Shown here piece after piece: positions 1 through 15,714 of a DNA stretch of 64,000 nt (position 1 is its first letter; each line of letters begins with the position of its first letter). The position numbers were made by a program, and so were the translations under genes. The notes beneath the pieces are model-generated. The model saw only the letters and a list, made by a program, of their open reading frames with translations, did not search any database and was not told the origin of the DNA. Source of the DNA: Perca fluviatilis (taxonomy: Eukaryota; Chordata; Actinopteri; Perciformes; Percidae); contig NC_053129.1 in NCBI RefSeq assembly GCF_010015445.1, forward strand, positions 17,583,749 to 17,647,748, read 5' to 3'.

Positions 1-2170
1 AAGCAATGGAAACTCCACATTCATTTGTATTTAGAGATGATGCAGACATCCAATGTGATGAAGAAAACTTGCCGCATGATGCTGGAGAGAGGCAGGATTA
101 GTCACACTGTTCTTTGTTACTGTTATGCACCTTTCCAGTAATTCCATAAACTACTAGAGACAAAATACTATATTGAAGCAAACTGCTAATTTTCATTCTT
201 TCTTGTTTACCTTACGTACAAATTGGTGTATTATAAAATCTATATCTTTTCTTTGAAGAAACTATTGAGTAGTGTGAAGTCACTCAAATCGTTCAAACTG
301 TAAAGATGAAACGTTTGTAATTTCTGTATTGGTTTTTGATGCTAGTGTGTTTACTGTTAGTGTGTTCTGAGTGACAGTGTGTGTTATCTCAGTGAGGACT
401 GTTCATAGTGTTTGGCTGCACCGAGCCTGTTTTGAGAAGTGTGTAAAGAGTTGTGTTGCTTTGAATGAGTTTTGCAGGTGATGTGAACTGTTTAGTTCAG
501 GTGACTGTTGGTAGTGCAGACTGTAGTTTGAGTTTTGCACATGTGACTTCAGTTGTGCCCACTGACGTTTAGCAATCGAAAAAAACTGTAAAGCATCAAA
601 GGAAAAAATACTCATAATTCTGAAAAACCATGTGCTATGTGCTATATTACATAGTATATCATTGGATTAATATTACTGAATTAATGTGTAAGTATTTTGT
701 GTGTAAAGTCTTTACCTGTAGCAGTAGTAACTAAATATGTATAAAGTATAGGAACATGAAGTAGAAATACTCAAAGAACAAGTGCCTCAAATTACTAAAG
801 TACAGAAGTAATCTAAATGTACTTAGTTACTTTCCACCACCTCTTATCACACTGTGCAACTGCAATACCACAACTTTGTGGCAGATCTGCTGGTACCTGC
901 TGCCTGCTGGAACATCCCCAGAGAGAGAAATGTGACAAGAACCCCTCTGATGAAAATGTTTTTTTACTGGGAGTAACTGTCTGCCTGTTTATTATGGGAG
1001 TTTTCAGCACAGGGATAGACATCCGAGTAATTAGCCAACCTGGTGACAAGCTGTTCCTTTGGCTTCGGCCGTGATGCAGCTACACCCTGTCGTTCCAAGA
1101 ACAGCGGTTAGCAGCATTCGAAGCACTTACAAGTTGGAGTTTGTCACATATGATGTGTGTGACTGAGGGAGCAGTAGAGAGCAATGCTGGAGAGCCAGGG
1201 TTAAATGCAATACAATAATAATTATGTTGAGTAGAGTTCTGACAGTAACATTTCACAGAGGAACAAACTGGGCGTTCTTTCTCTGTGGTCTTACTGTAAT
1301 TACCAAAGAGCATGTTCGTCAACTTGCTTTTAAGCAGTTAATCAAAATGTACACTTACTGACTTATAGTGCTCTTCTTCCTGATATGCCAACAGGTTTAT
1401 ATGTGAGTGCAAAGCCAGTGTGTGTGTGTGTGTGTGTGTGTTCTCAAACATAACACTTTTGTTCTCAGTAATGCAAAAATAATATCAACATTACAGCTAT
1501 TTACTTTTTTCCTCCACCATTCATGACACATCGCTCACCTGTGTCAACCTGCACTTCACACAGGAAAACATACAAACCTACACACGCACCTATTCACAAA
1601 CACAACACAAACATGTGCATATACTTTACATTTCCATTCAGGCACTCCCAAACCAGAGACAGTTCTGAAGATTGTCTGAACATGTTTGTTGCCATTATAC
1701 CCTGAAGATTTACAGTCTGACAAATTTAGGTGTGTGTACTGTATTCAGAGCCAGGGCTGCCAATTATATAATCTCTGTCCCCTAAATCTACCTTTGACCA
1801 TCACAACCTCTACCTAATTCTAGCCTTAATCCAAAAGCCAAATCCTTGCCCTCATATGGGCCACTAAAAAATGTGGATCAACCACAAAATCCTCTCCTTG
1901 CAAAAATGTTATCCCTTTTGGACATCCTGATGGCCTACGGCAAAAAACTCAACTTACTTTGTCCGAGGGACACATTTTGCATTTCGAGAGGATGCCAAGC
2001 AGGGGCCAGTAAATAAACATTTATCAAATTCATCCTTCCATTTTTCAAAATTTGACATTTGCTGTCCTCACTTATCTTCGCCAAGAGGCAAATCCAGTGG
2101 CAGCAGCCCCGCACAGGTCAAATGTGTACATACCCAGGGATGTTTCAAGAATTTGAGGACATTAGGACCT
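1..2170. other. Gene-free upstream flank
   Basis: I see no supported gene here. Short open frames (for example 817-1074 plus, 1080-1322 minus) have no recognisable domain, no splice context and no family resemblance. A short GT run lies at about 1420-1440. The stretch at 1780-1960 is low in complexity and may be an old interspersed repeat, but I cannot name it. Confidence 0.5.
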
Positions 2171-2254
2171 TAGCAGAAAGTCCCGAATCATCCCCTGGCA
2201 CTTTCTTTTGATGATTTCTTTCATGCACTCTGGCACCTTATTTACATTGTGGAG

Positions 2255-2898
2255 TCACCAAAGGTGATGGGATCGGGTGTGACTGCGTCCTTTCTAAAGT
2301 CCACAACCATCTCCACTGTCTTCAGAGTGTTTAGCTCCAGGTTGTTCTGATTGCACCAGGTCACCAGGTGGTCAATCTCCCACCTGGAGGTGGACTCCCC
2401 ACCAGAGATGAGTCCAATGAGTTATCCGCGAACGTCAGGAGCTTGATGGACTGGTGACTGGAGGTGCAGTGTTGGTGTACAGGGAGAAGAGCAGAGGGGA
2501 TACATTTAACCAGTGCTGATGACCAGAGAGTCACTGATGTGTTTCCCCAGCTTCACACACTGCTTCCTGTTTAGACAGGAAGTCTGTGATCCACCTGCTG
2601 GTGGAGTCAGGCACATGCAGCTGGGTCAGCTTGTGCTGTAGCAGAGCCAGGAGGATGGTGTTGAAGGCAGAGCTGAAGTCCACAAACAGGATCCTGGCGT
2701 GGGATCCTGAGGAGTCCAGGTGCCGGAGGATAAAACGAAGAGCCGTGTTGACTGCCTCTTCTACAGACCTATTGGCTCTATAGGCTCTACGAACTGTAGG
2801 GGGTCCAGGAGTGGGTTAGTGAGGGTTTTGAGGTGAGCCAGAACAAGGCGCTCAAAAGACTTCATAACCACAGAGGTCAGAGCAATGGGTCTGTAGTA
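2255..2898 (-). pseudogene. Broken LINE reverse-transcriptase fragment
   Basis: Read on the minus strand, this stretch encodes pieces of a non-LTR retrotransposon reverse transcriptase: [18 protein letters not shown] near 2898-2845, then VDFSSAFNTI near 2685-2655, then a W-I-T-D-F-L-S block near 2580, and finally a degenerate FAD(D/N) catalytic-box region near 2430. Fish CR1/L2/Rex1-type LINEs carry these blocks in this order. The frame is broken: a shift separates the LQF and [12 protein letters not shown] blocks near 2790, another lies near 2570, and stops follow. The aspartate pair expected at the catalytic box reads as Asp-Asn. It is an inactive, truncated copy. The family assignment (CR1/L2/Rex1-like) rests on motif memory only. 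Confidence 0.75.
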
Positions 2899-4002
2899 TT
2901 TATGTATTTATTACGGTAATGTGAAACAGTTGTGTTGAGTTCATAAGCAGCTGTTAATATCCTTAAAATAACTTCTCCATTATGAGTATAACCCAGGTAA
3001 ACAGCCATTCCTTGATTATTTATTCTTCATATAAGGTAATAATTGTATTGTACATTTTTGAATGTTTAGCTGACCTGCTGTGCACTGACTATATGGTATG
3101 TTAAGTAATTGGTATTGTGCTCCAAATCACATGATCCTTTCCTGGAACACCCTAACAATTGACAGTTACATATTAATTTATTTCAAGGAAATCAAAGAAG
3201 TCTGTGACCTACAAAATAAAGTGTTACCGAACACACCAATGACCAGCGGACATTTCTAACAGAGACAATCACACAAGCCAAAGAATATCAAAATTCAAAC
3301 AGAGGGGAGTCTCAATCGTCTCACTAGCTAAAGGCATAAGTAGGCCATTTACTTTTTGTATAGCTAGCCAAACACTCCACACACACCAGTTCCAAAACAA
3401 AAGCCAAGCTGTCCTCTCTGAATAGCCGAGGTCTTTATGTAACGGTGTCATTTGGTTCCTCAGCATCAAGGCTCATTCACATTCAACGCCAGATCAACTG
3501 TAGCCACGGACAGCCTCATCATCTCCGGCACAGGGAGTCGGTGTTACAAGATTGGAGAGATGGGAGGATGAAAGAGAGGAAAGGATTTAAATGATGGATG
3601 GCATCTGTCAGGAGACAGTGTGAATATGGGCATATGGGGCTCTCTGTGTATGGGTATACTGTAGGTGGGTTGGCTGAGGGACTGTGTGTGTTTATATTAC
3701 AACTCTGATATCCTGCACCTCAACCACTCTGGCACTGCAGCGAACTTCTTCCTGTCCTTTCACGAAATGGCCCCCTAAGTGTGTGTGTGTGTGGGGGGGG
3801 GTGCATGCATGCGTGCGTGCGTGCGTGTGTGTGTGTGTGTCAAGACTTTGGCATCAGTGACAGTGGCACTAGTGGGTTACATAACATAGGCTACTAACAC
3901 ACACAGAAAGGCAATCAACACAGCTTGAGTATTGTGGAGCCTCCTCTTGAGGGAAAGAGGGCCAGATAGGAAAAACACTGAGTGAACTTATTGTTAGTAT
4001 TG

Positions 4003-4003
<1 letters not shown>
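2899..4003. other. Intergenic, no gene seen
   Basis: No coding exon is recognisable. A short GT/GC-rich simple tract (GTGTG, G run, then GCGTGCGT) lies at about 3780-3840. The minus-strand frame at 3269-3469 has no family resemblance. Confidence 0.45.
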
Positions 4004-4036
<33 letters not shown>

Positions 4037-4049
4037 TTTTTTTTTTTCT
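4004..4049. repeat. CT microsatellite plus T run
   Basis: A (CT)n run is followed directly by about 20 T residues. It is simple-sequence DNA; the arginine/lysine-rich frame read across its complement is an artefact. Confidence 0.9.
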
Positions 4050-4617
4050 TCCTTCCTCTCTCCTGATCTTCTCTCTACACCTCCTCCTCATTTCATTCAA
4101 CTCTGGGCTATGACCACAGATGCAGACACAAGATCAGTGCTCGGAGGTAACGTCTTCTTCATCGTCACTTTTAATCCTCTCCTGTTACATGTTTTAGTTC
4201 TTATTTGTTGGATAATAATGCAAAGTAGCTGTTCATCATTCAGACTTTAAAACCATTCTAATGTTTGTACATCTGTGTCAAGTTATCAAGGTCAATGCTT
4301 TTCGTAGTTTTTGAGAAAGCAGCATTTGATGTTCAAGGTCTCGCTTGTTTGACGTGAGATGCTTTCAAGTGCTGATGAGAGATGTCGGTTTAGGTCCCAT
4401 GTGGACTGCTGCTGTAGTGTTCAATGGTGTGATATTGGGGATTGGATGCATGTTGAAGGCTGGCAACCTGTGCTGTCTCAGGGAGAAATATCTAGCGCTA
4501 AATTGTTGTTGGTGCAGTGAGCGAGGGGCGTGTTGGACACCTTGAGGGATTTTAGGAAGTACCTGATGTGCCCTTTCTCCCCCTCTCCCTCTCTCTCTGT
4601 TTTAGCAAGAGTGAGAG

Positions 4618-4732
<115 letters not shown>

Positions 4733-5800
4733 CATCAGGTGGCTATGGGGGGCTTATTAATAATATATTTGACCTGAGTTAAGAGAGAAACTGAGACAGC
4801 AGTAAAAAGTAGAGGCTATATTTAAAAACTGCAGAGTCACACTTGCACAATAAACACAATGATTTTCTCTGAAAGAGGCTGCGGGTCAAGTGCAAAAGAA
4901 CACACTTTCTTTCTCACCCTTACACATCAAAGCATACCTTTCCACACACAGTCCCTTGCTCTCAGTTAAATAAGTGACTGGAAGGTCACTGGTAGTGTCT
5001 CATCTCTGTATTCTTCGTCTGATCCACATTTCCAGGATGTTTTCCTTACTGCATCACCTGTCCACCACTGGTGTCCTCACATCTGTTTACTCTCATTTAT
5101 TCTCTCTGTTCTCTACTCTTTCACTCACTCCCAAAGACAAAACTCTGCAAAACATTATCCTACGTGTACACTCATGCACAACATACAGTAGTTAGGATAG
5201 CAATGCATCAAGAGTATTTAATGTGGCCTTAACTTGTTGGCAGCTCCAAACTTCGAATGAATGTGAACTCAGTGAATTTCCAAATCCGGGTGACTTTTTA
5301 ATTCTGAGCTCAGCGGGTGAATGACCTGAGCTAGCAGGCTGTGTTGGAAAAAATAAAAACTGCCTTCAAGGTTACATTTACAGTATGTAAACCAAATGTT
5401 TGCATTCAGCATTTTACTATAAGCAAGTGTTTGTCTTTATGTGAAAGATTACAAATAAAGAAAAGTGTGGTTTCAAATGGAATGCAAATAATTGAGGAGG
5501 TGCTAAGCTAGAAAAATGTGTCAACACCTAATGGTGTTAGTGATATATTGATAGTGCATGGGACCAGCTGTGTAAATAAACATAGTTGCAGATTGATTCT
5601 GTTTCTCCTTTTATTTGGATAAAAAAACAAACATCCGTTTCATGGGTTTAAATACCGTTCTATCCATTTCGCTGCAGGTGAAAGCAACTGCAGATCTAAA
5701 TGAATAAATGCATTATTTAATCCTTTTGTTCGATTTTTAATTACAGTAAATAGAAGTGAGGTCTATATTTGTAATGGCTGAACTCTAAAGTAGGAGCTTA
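4733..5800. other. Intergenic, no gene seen
   Basis: AT-rich unique-looking DNA upstream of sgk1. I see no supported exon or RNA gene. Confidence 0.4.
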
Positions 5801-5814
5801 TGACCATTTGAAGC

Positions 5815-5930
5815 CCCTCCCCCCCGAGGGAAACTCATTCAGCATGCATCAAACACCAAACTGTAGAGTGGAAGGAAACAGAGGCGGGACGTCTCCGCCC
5901 TGAAAAGAAAGGGAAAAAATCTTCTGGATG
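5815..5930 (+). promoter_or_regulatory. sgk1: Candidate alternative sgk1 promoter
   Basis: A GC-rich patch in an otherwise AT-rich flank. It has a C-run at 5817-5825 and a near-palindrome at 5883-5899 in which two GGCGG/CCGCC boxes flank a GACGTC core (Sp-type and CRE-like words). It sits just upstream of a phase-compatible candidate first exon ending at 6059. Promoter activity is inferred from composition and position. Confidence 0.35.
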
Positions 5931-6031
5931 AAAATCTCAAAGAAGAGGAATGCAGTGTAGTTCGATTGCATGCCTGCCGAGGACCCTGAAGTCTGCTCTC
6001 CGTCTTGTGATTCGGAAAATAAAGCATCCCT

Positions 6032-6059
6032 ATGAAAGACAAAACAGCCGCTTTGACGT
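6032..6059 (+). CDS. sgk1: Candidate alternative first coding exon of sgk1
   Basis: An ATG at 6032 opens nine codons (MKDKTAALT) plus one extra base, ending at a consensus GTAAGTA donor (6060-6066). An in-frame TAA at 6020-6022 makes this the first Met of the frame. The exon ends in phase 1, exactly as the main first exon does, so splicing to the acceptor at 7957 would give MKDKTAALT-S-FMKQRR. Mammalian SGK1 is known to use several alternative first exons joined just before the same FMKQRR segment, some giving N-termini that lack the ER-targeting/degradation signal. The phase and donor are seen; transcription is inferred. A chance ATG before a chance donor remains possible. Confidence 0.4.
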
Positions 6060-6066
6060 GTAAGTA

Positions 6067-7530
6067 GGCTGTAACGTTATTCATTTTAAACCAACAGCGA
6101 TGGGTTTCTCCATTCGGAAACCATCGCCATAATATTCCTATAATGCTCCTGTAGGGAACTGTAGGTCTGTGTTGTGGGAATTAATGGTATTGCTGCGGTC
6201 TACTTTTTGTGTCAGGATCGTCTGTGGTCGGGAAGAAAGCACAGGCAGACATAGCCTACTTGGGGGCGGGGGGGGTGCTCCTATCACCCCATAATCGCGT
6301 GACCTAGATGTATGATGCTATCTATGGACATTAAGGCTCGCTGATAAGGAGCTTCTGTCGAAAGCGCCAGAGAAACCTTGGCAACTCTCTTTTGCAACTT
6401 GTTGAACGCTGAGCGCTGCAGGCAGAGAAATGAGAACTCCTTCAGATCTGATAGGTTTGTTTGTATTGTCTGGAAACTAAAGTTCATATGTCTTTTCAGG
6501 CTACTAAGAAACCAAGTGCCTGCGAAATTACAGCGTGTTTTGATGTTTTTACGCAAGACTGTGAATTATATATTAGTAGCCTAATTACAGTTGAATAAGT
6601 AAAATCTTGCGTTTCTGTCTTCTTCCTTTTTATGCACGGTTATTATCAATAAAATGGGTTTGGCCTTTCATAGGTGATATCGTCTTTCATACTTTCATTC
6701 CACCCATGCATGTTGGTTAAACTTGAACCAGGTGTCTTACATAACTGTACCTAACTGAGCCCGTCTGGTCTCATGTGTGCCAACGCATAAAACGCAAAAA
6801 GAGTGGCATTTTTCAACATAATTCCATTCTGATCATCACATTGAAGTATTTTGGCTTCTTCTGAAAGGCTTGCCGATCTGTGTTTTTTTCTCTTGTTTGA
6901 GTTGGATGTAGGCTATTCAGGAGTTTCTCAGTCTGTACTTTTCCACTAGCAGCGGCATTTTCTTGGCATCGGGCCTCCCTCGGCTCAGCTTAGGCTCTCC
7001 CTCCTTTTGTATACCGAGGGAACCTGCGTCACCCCCGGCCGTTTTAATTGAGAAGCAGCCAAAAGGTAAAGCTGATAGGCCTAGTTAAGAGGCTATATCC
7101 GATTATTTGTACAGGACCAAGTTGCAATCTCAGTGGGGGCTAGGCGGGGAACATGGATACACTGTAATAAAAACTATTCAGGAGCTTGGAGAATAATCCT
7201 GAATCTCATGAACTCTCTAGTTTCAATTACTAGTGTTCACATGTTTGTACAATTTGCAGTTTATTCTGTAAGAGTACAGAATAAGATTAAGGGACACCGT
7301 TAGTGGACACATCTGGATGTCATTAGCCTATAGGATTTGTTTTCGCAGCTTAGTGTAGATTGAAGTGTTGCTTTCTTTGTGATAAGTTCAGACTGTGTGA
7401 AAAGTTGCCATGGTGTTGAACAAACATATGTGCAAATAGTACAGATCGACCTTTCAGTGAGTTGTGGTAAAGAACTTTTTTCCCCCTTTTTTCCTATGTT
7501 TTTGACGCAAGCACCTCTTGAGGTGCGGCT
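6067..7530. other. Between candidate and main sgk1 promoters
   Basis: This would be intron 1 of the alternative sgk1 transcript. No other exon is recognisable. A moderately GC-rich patch at about 6960-7080 could be regulatory, but I see no diagnostic site. Confidence 0.35.
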
Positions 7531-7539
7531 ATGACGCGC

Positions 7540-7771
7540 AAGGAGCGCAACGGCCTCTTATTGGTCGAGAAGGGGGTCGATCGTCTTCTCACGGTCCATT
7601 TAGCTGAAAGGAGAGTAGAGTAGGCCTATCACGCCCACCAAGGGGGTGTGTGGGAGGGAAGCTCCTCCCTCCTCCCCTGTCTGTTATAAAACAAGAGCCA
7701 AAGGCATGATAGTTATATTTTAGCTGACAGGCAGTTGATGAGTACAGAGCTGCCGTTCAACTCATCACATC
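7540..7771 (+). promoter_or_regulatory. sgk1: sgk1 core promoter and 5' UTR
   Basis: A TATAAAA box at 7685-7691 lies 81 bases before the main ATG, which puts the start site near 7715 and gives a short 5' UTR. Upstream are an inverted CCAAT word (ATTGG, 7560-7564), a CACCC/GGGTG-type patch near 7631-7650 and a C/T-rich run at 7661-7680. A TATA box suits an inducible immediate-early gene, which is how SGK1 behaves in mammals. No glucocorticoid-response element was identified by eye. Confidence 0.65.
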
Positions 7772-10993
<3,222 letters not shown>

Positions 10994-12300
10994 TATTTAA
11001 ACACAGGCACTCAATGGACTCCAGTTCAGACTTACAAGAACTGTGGCGTGTCCATGGACTTGCATCTTGACCCCACATTACATTTCCCGTCGGGATGATG
11101 GACAATCCCGAAGCAATGCCTGCAACAACTCTGCATCTGCAAAGAATTTAAACGTGTGTACTTGCCATGATCTCTCCAACTCTTGAAAGAAGACTTGCTA
11201 CGAGAGGAAGCCTGCCATGATGAGATGATTCATTGGGGTTTGTAATCCTCCATCTTACCCTGATTTACCAACACACAAATACTTCAACCTTCCACAACAG
11301 ACAGAGACGCTCTGCAGCCCTCAATTGCCCATCTCTTACCTGATAGTGGAGGTCCTTTGCACACAGCTCAGGCAGCTTTATAGCCTCCCTCGACCCTAAA
11401 GCCACAACTGACAAGCACACACACCAACTTCCACCTTTTCTCAAAAGAGGAAGGCTGGACCGTACCGTACCAGCCCTGACAAGGATTTCCATCTTCATCG
11501 ATGTAGCGAATCATCTTCCCTCTTTTGTGTTTCTGTCTAACAACCCACAGGGGACCTACCTGTTGTGTTTGAATAAGTAGCTTGGAGATGACATTTATTT
11601 TGGTGCTTTAGTTTTTTATTATTTACTTACTGTCTGTGTGGTTGAACAAGGGAGTCATGTGATGCTGAATGTTACAGAGGGGGATGATAAAAAATGTTTC
11701 TCTCAAAGGTGCCTTTTATTTTTTTCTCTCCATCAGAACTCACATCTTTTGGGTTTCTCTGCGTCAACCTTAAGGTCACCGCGTTTCATTTAGCTCATTT
11801 TAGGGAGAGCAGCTGTTTTGAGAGGAACGACGTAGCACCAAATTAACACACCTGTTCTGGCTTTAACACGCGGGACGTAAAGAAACTCAAACGATGTTTC
11901 ATATCTTCATTTGCACATACAACAATAGTGGTGATAGAGAGAGAGAAAGAGAGAGCACAGCTGCTAGGTGAGAAAGAGAGTGATGTTTGTGTAGTTCTGC
12001 TTGCCAACTGTGTCCCCCTCATATACAGTAGTCTTCCATTCGTCTCACAATAGTAAGCCGACAACATCGAAACTGAACATTCCATTTTAATATTGCTGTA
12101 ATGCAGTTTGACGGTATTTAAGTTTGTTTGTATATTTGGAGTTATGTGTACTAGATTTAATGTATATTGAACAAGAAATGACTAAAGGTATGCCTAAATA
12201 TGTATATGTAACAATTCATGTTAAATGTACTGTAAATTGTAAAATTGTTTAAGATTTATGTGACCATGTTTGGTTTGCAATAAAAGTTTAACTTTATTAC
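10994..12300 (+). other. sgk1: sgk1 3' UTR with poly(A) signal
   Basis: Non-coding sequence follows the TAG at 10991-10993. A canonical AATAAA lies at 12279-12284, followed by T-rich DNA, so the 3' UTR is about 1.3 kb. The distal part (12050-12290) is AT-rich with several ATGTA/TGTA words, the type of composition seen in unstable mRNAs. SGK1 mRNA is short-lived in mammals; that link is inference. Confidence 0.7.
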
Positions 12301-12656
12301 ACCTTATAACCTTGTTTGTAATAATTGATAAATGGACTACATGTACGTGAAATTGCTTTTATTGATTTTTTCTTTAGTCTGAAATGTGATGACAGATGAT
12401 TGTTACATAATCTTTTCTTGACATTTCCAGTTCAGTCCAGGAGAGTCCCTATAAAATAATGACATCAAAGCATTTATTAGTAAGTTATAAAGTAAACTAA
12501 AAAAAAAAAAAAAAAAAAATGAAGATCTGGTATACATTTACTAGTTCTGGTTGGAAGGAGTTTGGGCTACTGACCCCTGCCCAATGTCCTACATAAGTGT
12601 AGAAAGGACTTTACACCCCTCCATGCGTCAGCAGCTTTACACAACAATCACTGTGA

Positions 12657-12704
<48 letters not shown>

Positions 12705-13903
12705 ATCTGTTTGTGGGGAAACTATTGGCCGGCCTCAAATAGAGTGATAAGGCCACTCCAGGTCAAAACATAATAATGAACCAGAGCAGCTTTAGATAGC
12801 AGTAGCAGAGCAAGCTATGATTGCATTAATGATAATTAAGATAAGAATGATTAAATTATTATTATGTCTTTAATAAGATTACAGCAGGAGGGTGTGTTCA
12901 AGATGGACAATGTACTTATGAGGCTGCTGGGTGTCTTTAAGGAGTACACCGAATGTTTTCCAGATCCAGGAGGTTTTTTTGCGGGTGACCTCTGACCTCT
13001 AACTCCTTGAGAACGGGAGAAAGTAAAATAAAAAGAATTTTGCAATGAGCATTTAAATTACAAGAGGACAGTGGGGAAGATGTCCTAGTGGAAACCCATA
13101 AGATGTTTAACTCTCTGGACTTAAACTCTGAACATTTTGACATTTTTGGTCTAAGAAGTTGCTTGAAAAGTCAGTGAATCCAGATCAAAATGTCCACACA
13201 AGGTTTATCCACAAGTTTTAAAAGAAACTAAATAACGTCTTTAGAATTAGAAAATCTGTTAGAGCTGATATTTCCCTATCTAAAATAAGGATTAACACAA
13301 ATCCTGCACATATTATATCTGAGATATCAGACTATTCAAATTATTACGTTCGACTGCCTCCTTTTTAGCTACCTAAACATGACTTTCAAAATAAAGTCCC
13401 TGTTGCTGCTGCTGCATGGATGTATTATATTGTGAGTAGCACAGTACATTCATTATTTTCCTCATTAGTGTCCAATGGTATTAGCTTTTGAAAAGACAAA
13501 CAAAGGTACTTATTGCTGATTAACCCCCATAATATTAGCTTAACCTGTACTTTATAGGATCTGTCTCTTTGTAAAACGGTATAGAGGCTGAAGATAGTAT
13601 GCAATAGTCATGCACTGCCATCTGCTGGCCAAGTCCTGAACTGATAATGTAAACAAGTTGCTTGTACAACATACACTATATTAAAGTGTATAGCGGATCA
13701 GTTCTCAAAAAATTGTGCATTTTATGAGAAAAGCATGACATTTCTAAAAAAAAACTATATAGCATAAGGTTTATTTTCAGATGTGGAGGGAAGTTAAATT
13801 TGACCTCTGAGGACTGTTAGAGGTCAAATCCAAGATGGCCACTGATCCCCAAGGTCTAATGTTCAAAAGCACTTAATTTTTATAACCAAAGAGTGTAGGA
13901 AAA
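12301..13903. other. Intergenic between sgk1 and the tandem array
   Basis: No gene recognised. It holds an A-run at about 12500-12519, the GT tract at 12660-12702, and AT-rich sequence resembling old interspersed repeats. Confidence 0.4.
12660..12702. repeat. (GT)n microsatellite
   Basis: About 21 uninterrupted GT units. Confidence 0.95.
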
Positions 13904-13980
13904 CATTTATACTATACTATGACTTTTTTATCACATACTATGCTATAACTTTTTTATCACATACTATACTATGACTTTTT
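13904..13980 (+). repeat. Outlying patch of the 36-bp satellite motif
   Basis: Three copies of the CATACTATACTATGACTTTTT-type core, here with ATCACATAC in place of CGACATAC. It is separated from the main array by 470 bp of unrelated sequence. Confidence 0.8.
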
Positions 13981-14450
13981 AAAGCCCCAGAGTGTACGTT
14001 TGTAGTTGTTCATTATCAAAATCTGTATTGCCGTTCACAAACTTGTCCTTTTTCATGAATATTGACCACAACCATCAATTTCAAGTATTCCTATTAGCTT
14101 GGAATTTTACATTTGCACTTGCATGAACTGGGGTAGACGCTCCATAATGATGCGCCATCTTGAAATACGTTAGCCGGTAAGGGACATACAGGCTATACTG
14201 CTCAGCCTTTTGCATTTTCAACTCACAGCTGCTGCTAATAGCTTCCTGGCCCCGGCAAGTTTGAAGAAGGAAACATGGAGGACCACACGTATTCAAAATC
14301 AAAATTTCATCTGTCTTCTTCTTCACCCAGAAAAAGAAAACGGATATTGAAATGAGCAAGAGACTGGAAAAAGAGTGAACATTGGAGCTGCTTTGGAGGC
14401 ACACACCAAATCCAAACTAGTTAATTATCCTCTCGACCGCTGCAACAAAC
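13981..14450. repeat. Unrelated insert between satellite patches
   Basis: A moderately complex segment that splits the array's left edge and is flanked on both sides by satellite units. This suggests an interspersed element that landed in the array, or array expansion around it. No terminal repeats or long frame are evident, so the family is unknown. Confidence 0.4.
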
Positions 14451-14916
14451 TATAACTTTTTATGACTTTTTTCGACATACTATACTATGACTTTTTTCAA
14501 CACAGTGAATATGACTTTTTTTTATAACTTTTTTCGAAATACTATACTATGCTTTTTTATGACGTTTTTTTATGACTTTTTTCTACATACTATACTTTGA
14601 CTTTTTTCGACATATTATACTATGATTTTTTTTACTTATTTCGACATACTATACTATGACTTTTTATGACTTTTTTGACATATTATACTAAAATTGTTAG
14701 TGAATTTTTTTACATACTATACTATGACTTTTTTCGAAATACAATACTATGCCTTTTTTATGACTTTTTTCAACATATTATACTATGACTTTTTTCGACA
14801 CACTTAAACTAGGACTTTTTATAACTTTTTTCGACATACTATACCATGCTTTTTTTATGACTTTTTTTTGTCTTTATTCCGACATTCTATTCTATGACTT
14901 GTTCATCACTTTTTTT

Positions 14917-15059
14917 AGACCAAAGTGCTGTGGCTCAGTGGTAAGCTCTTTTGCTCCAATGAGAGTTAAAATTACAAAGTTTCTGGTTTGGTTCCCAGTC
15001 AGGACATGATGTTTGTATGTGGAGATTGTGTGGCTGTCCACAACAAAGACAAGTATATT
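14917..15059 (+). repeat. Embedded tRNA-like SINE piece, type A copy 1
   Basis: It has an internal A box TGGCTCAGTGG at 14931-14941 and a B-box-like GGTTTGGTTCC at 14985-14995 (two differences from the tRNA consensus). The tail ends in AAAGACAAGTATATT. Satellite flanks both sides. Confidence 0.75.
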
Positions 15060-15530
15060 ATGACATTTTTGTCATACTATCACCTTTTTAATGGCATTTC
15101 TTGACATACTATACTTTTACATTTTAGTGACTTTTTTTCAACATATTACACTGACTTTTTAGTGATTTTTTTTTTTTTCGACATACTCCACCATGACTGT
15201 TTTATGACTTGTTTTGACATACTCTAATATGACTTTAAGAATTTTTTCAACATACTATACTATGACATTTTTAAGACGTTTTTCGACATACTATACTATG
15301 ACTTTTTCATGACTTTTTTTGACATACAATTCTATGATTTATTTGACTTTTTTCAACATACTATACTATGCCTTTTTTTATGACTTTTTTGACATACTAT
15401 ACTATGACGTTTTTTAAGACTTTTTTTTGACACACTATACTATGACTTTTATCATAACATTTTTCGACATACTATACTATGACTTTTTTCGCCACTATAC
15501 TATGACTCTTTTGTCACTTTTTCCACATTG

Positions 15531-15668
15531 TAGACTGCAGTGCTGTGGCTCAATGGTAAGCACTGTTGCACCATTGAGAATTGACATCAAAGTTTCTGCT
15601 TCAGTTCCCAGTCAGAGCGTGGGGTTTGCGTGTGTCTGCTCCCATCACAAAGACACAGTTCTGTCATG
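15531..15668 (+). repeat. Embedded SINE piece, type B copy 1
   Basis: Type B begins TAGACTGCAGTGCTGTGG, has the A-box-like TGGCTCAATGG and ends ACACAGTTCTGTCATG. It is related to type A over the tRNA-like head but differs in the middle and tail. Confidence 0.75.
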
Positions 15669-15714
15669 ACCTTTTTAATGAAATTTTTCGACATTTTATA
15701 CTATGACATTTTTG

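Noticed and set aside
817..1074. 85-codon plus-strand frame considered as an sgk1 long-isoform exon
   Set aside because: No resemblance to known SGK1 N-termini and no phase-1 donor at the end.
14931..14995. Possible tRNA gene from A and B boxes
   Set aside because: No acceptor stem, anticodon arm or cloverleaf can be built. The 12 similar copies fit a SINE head.
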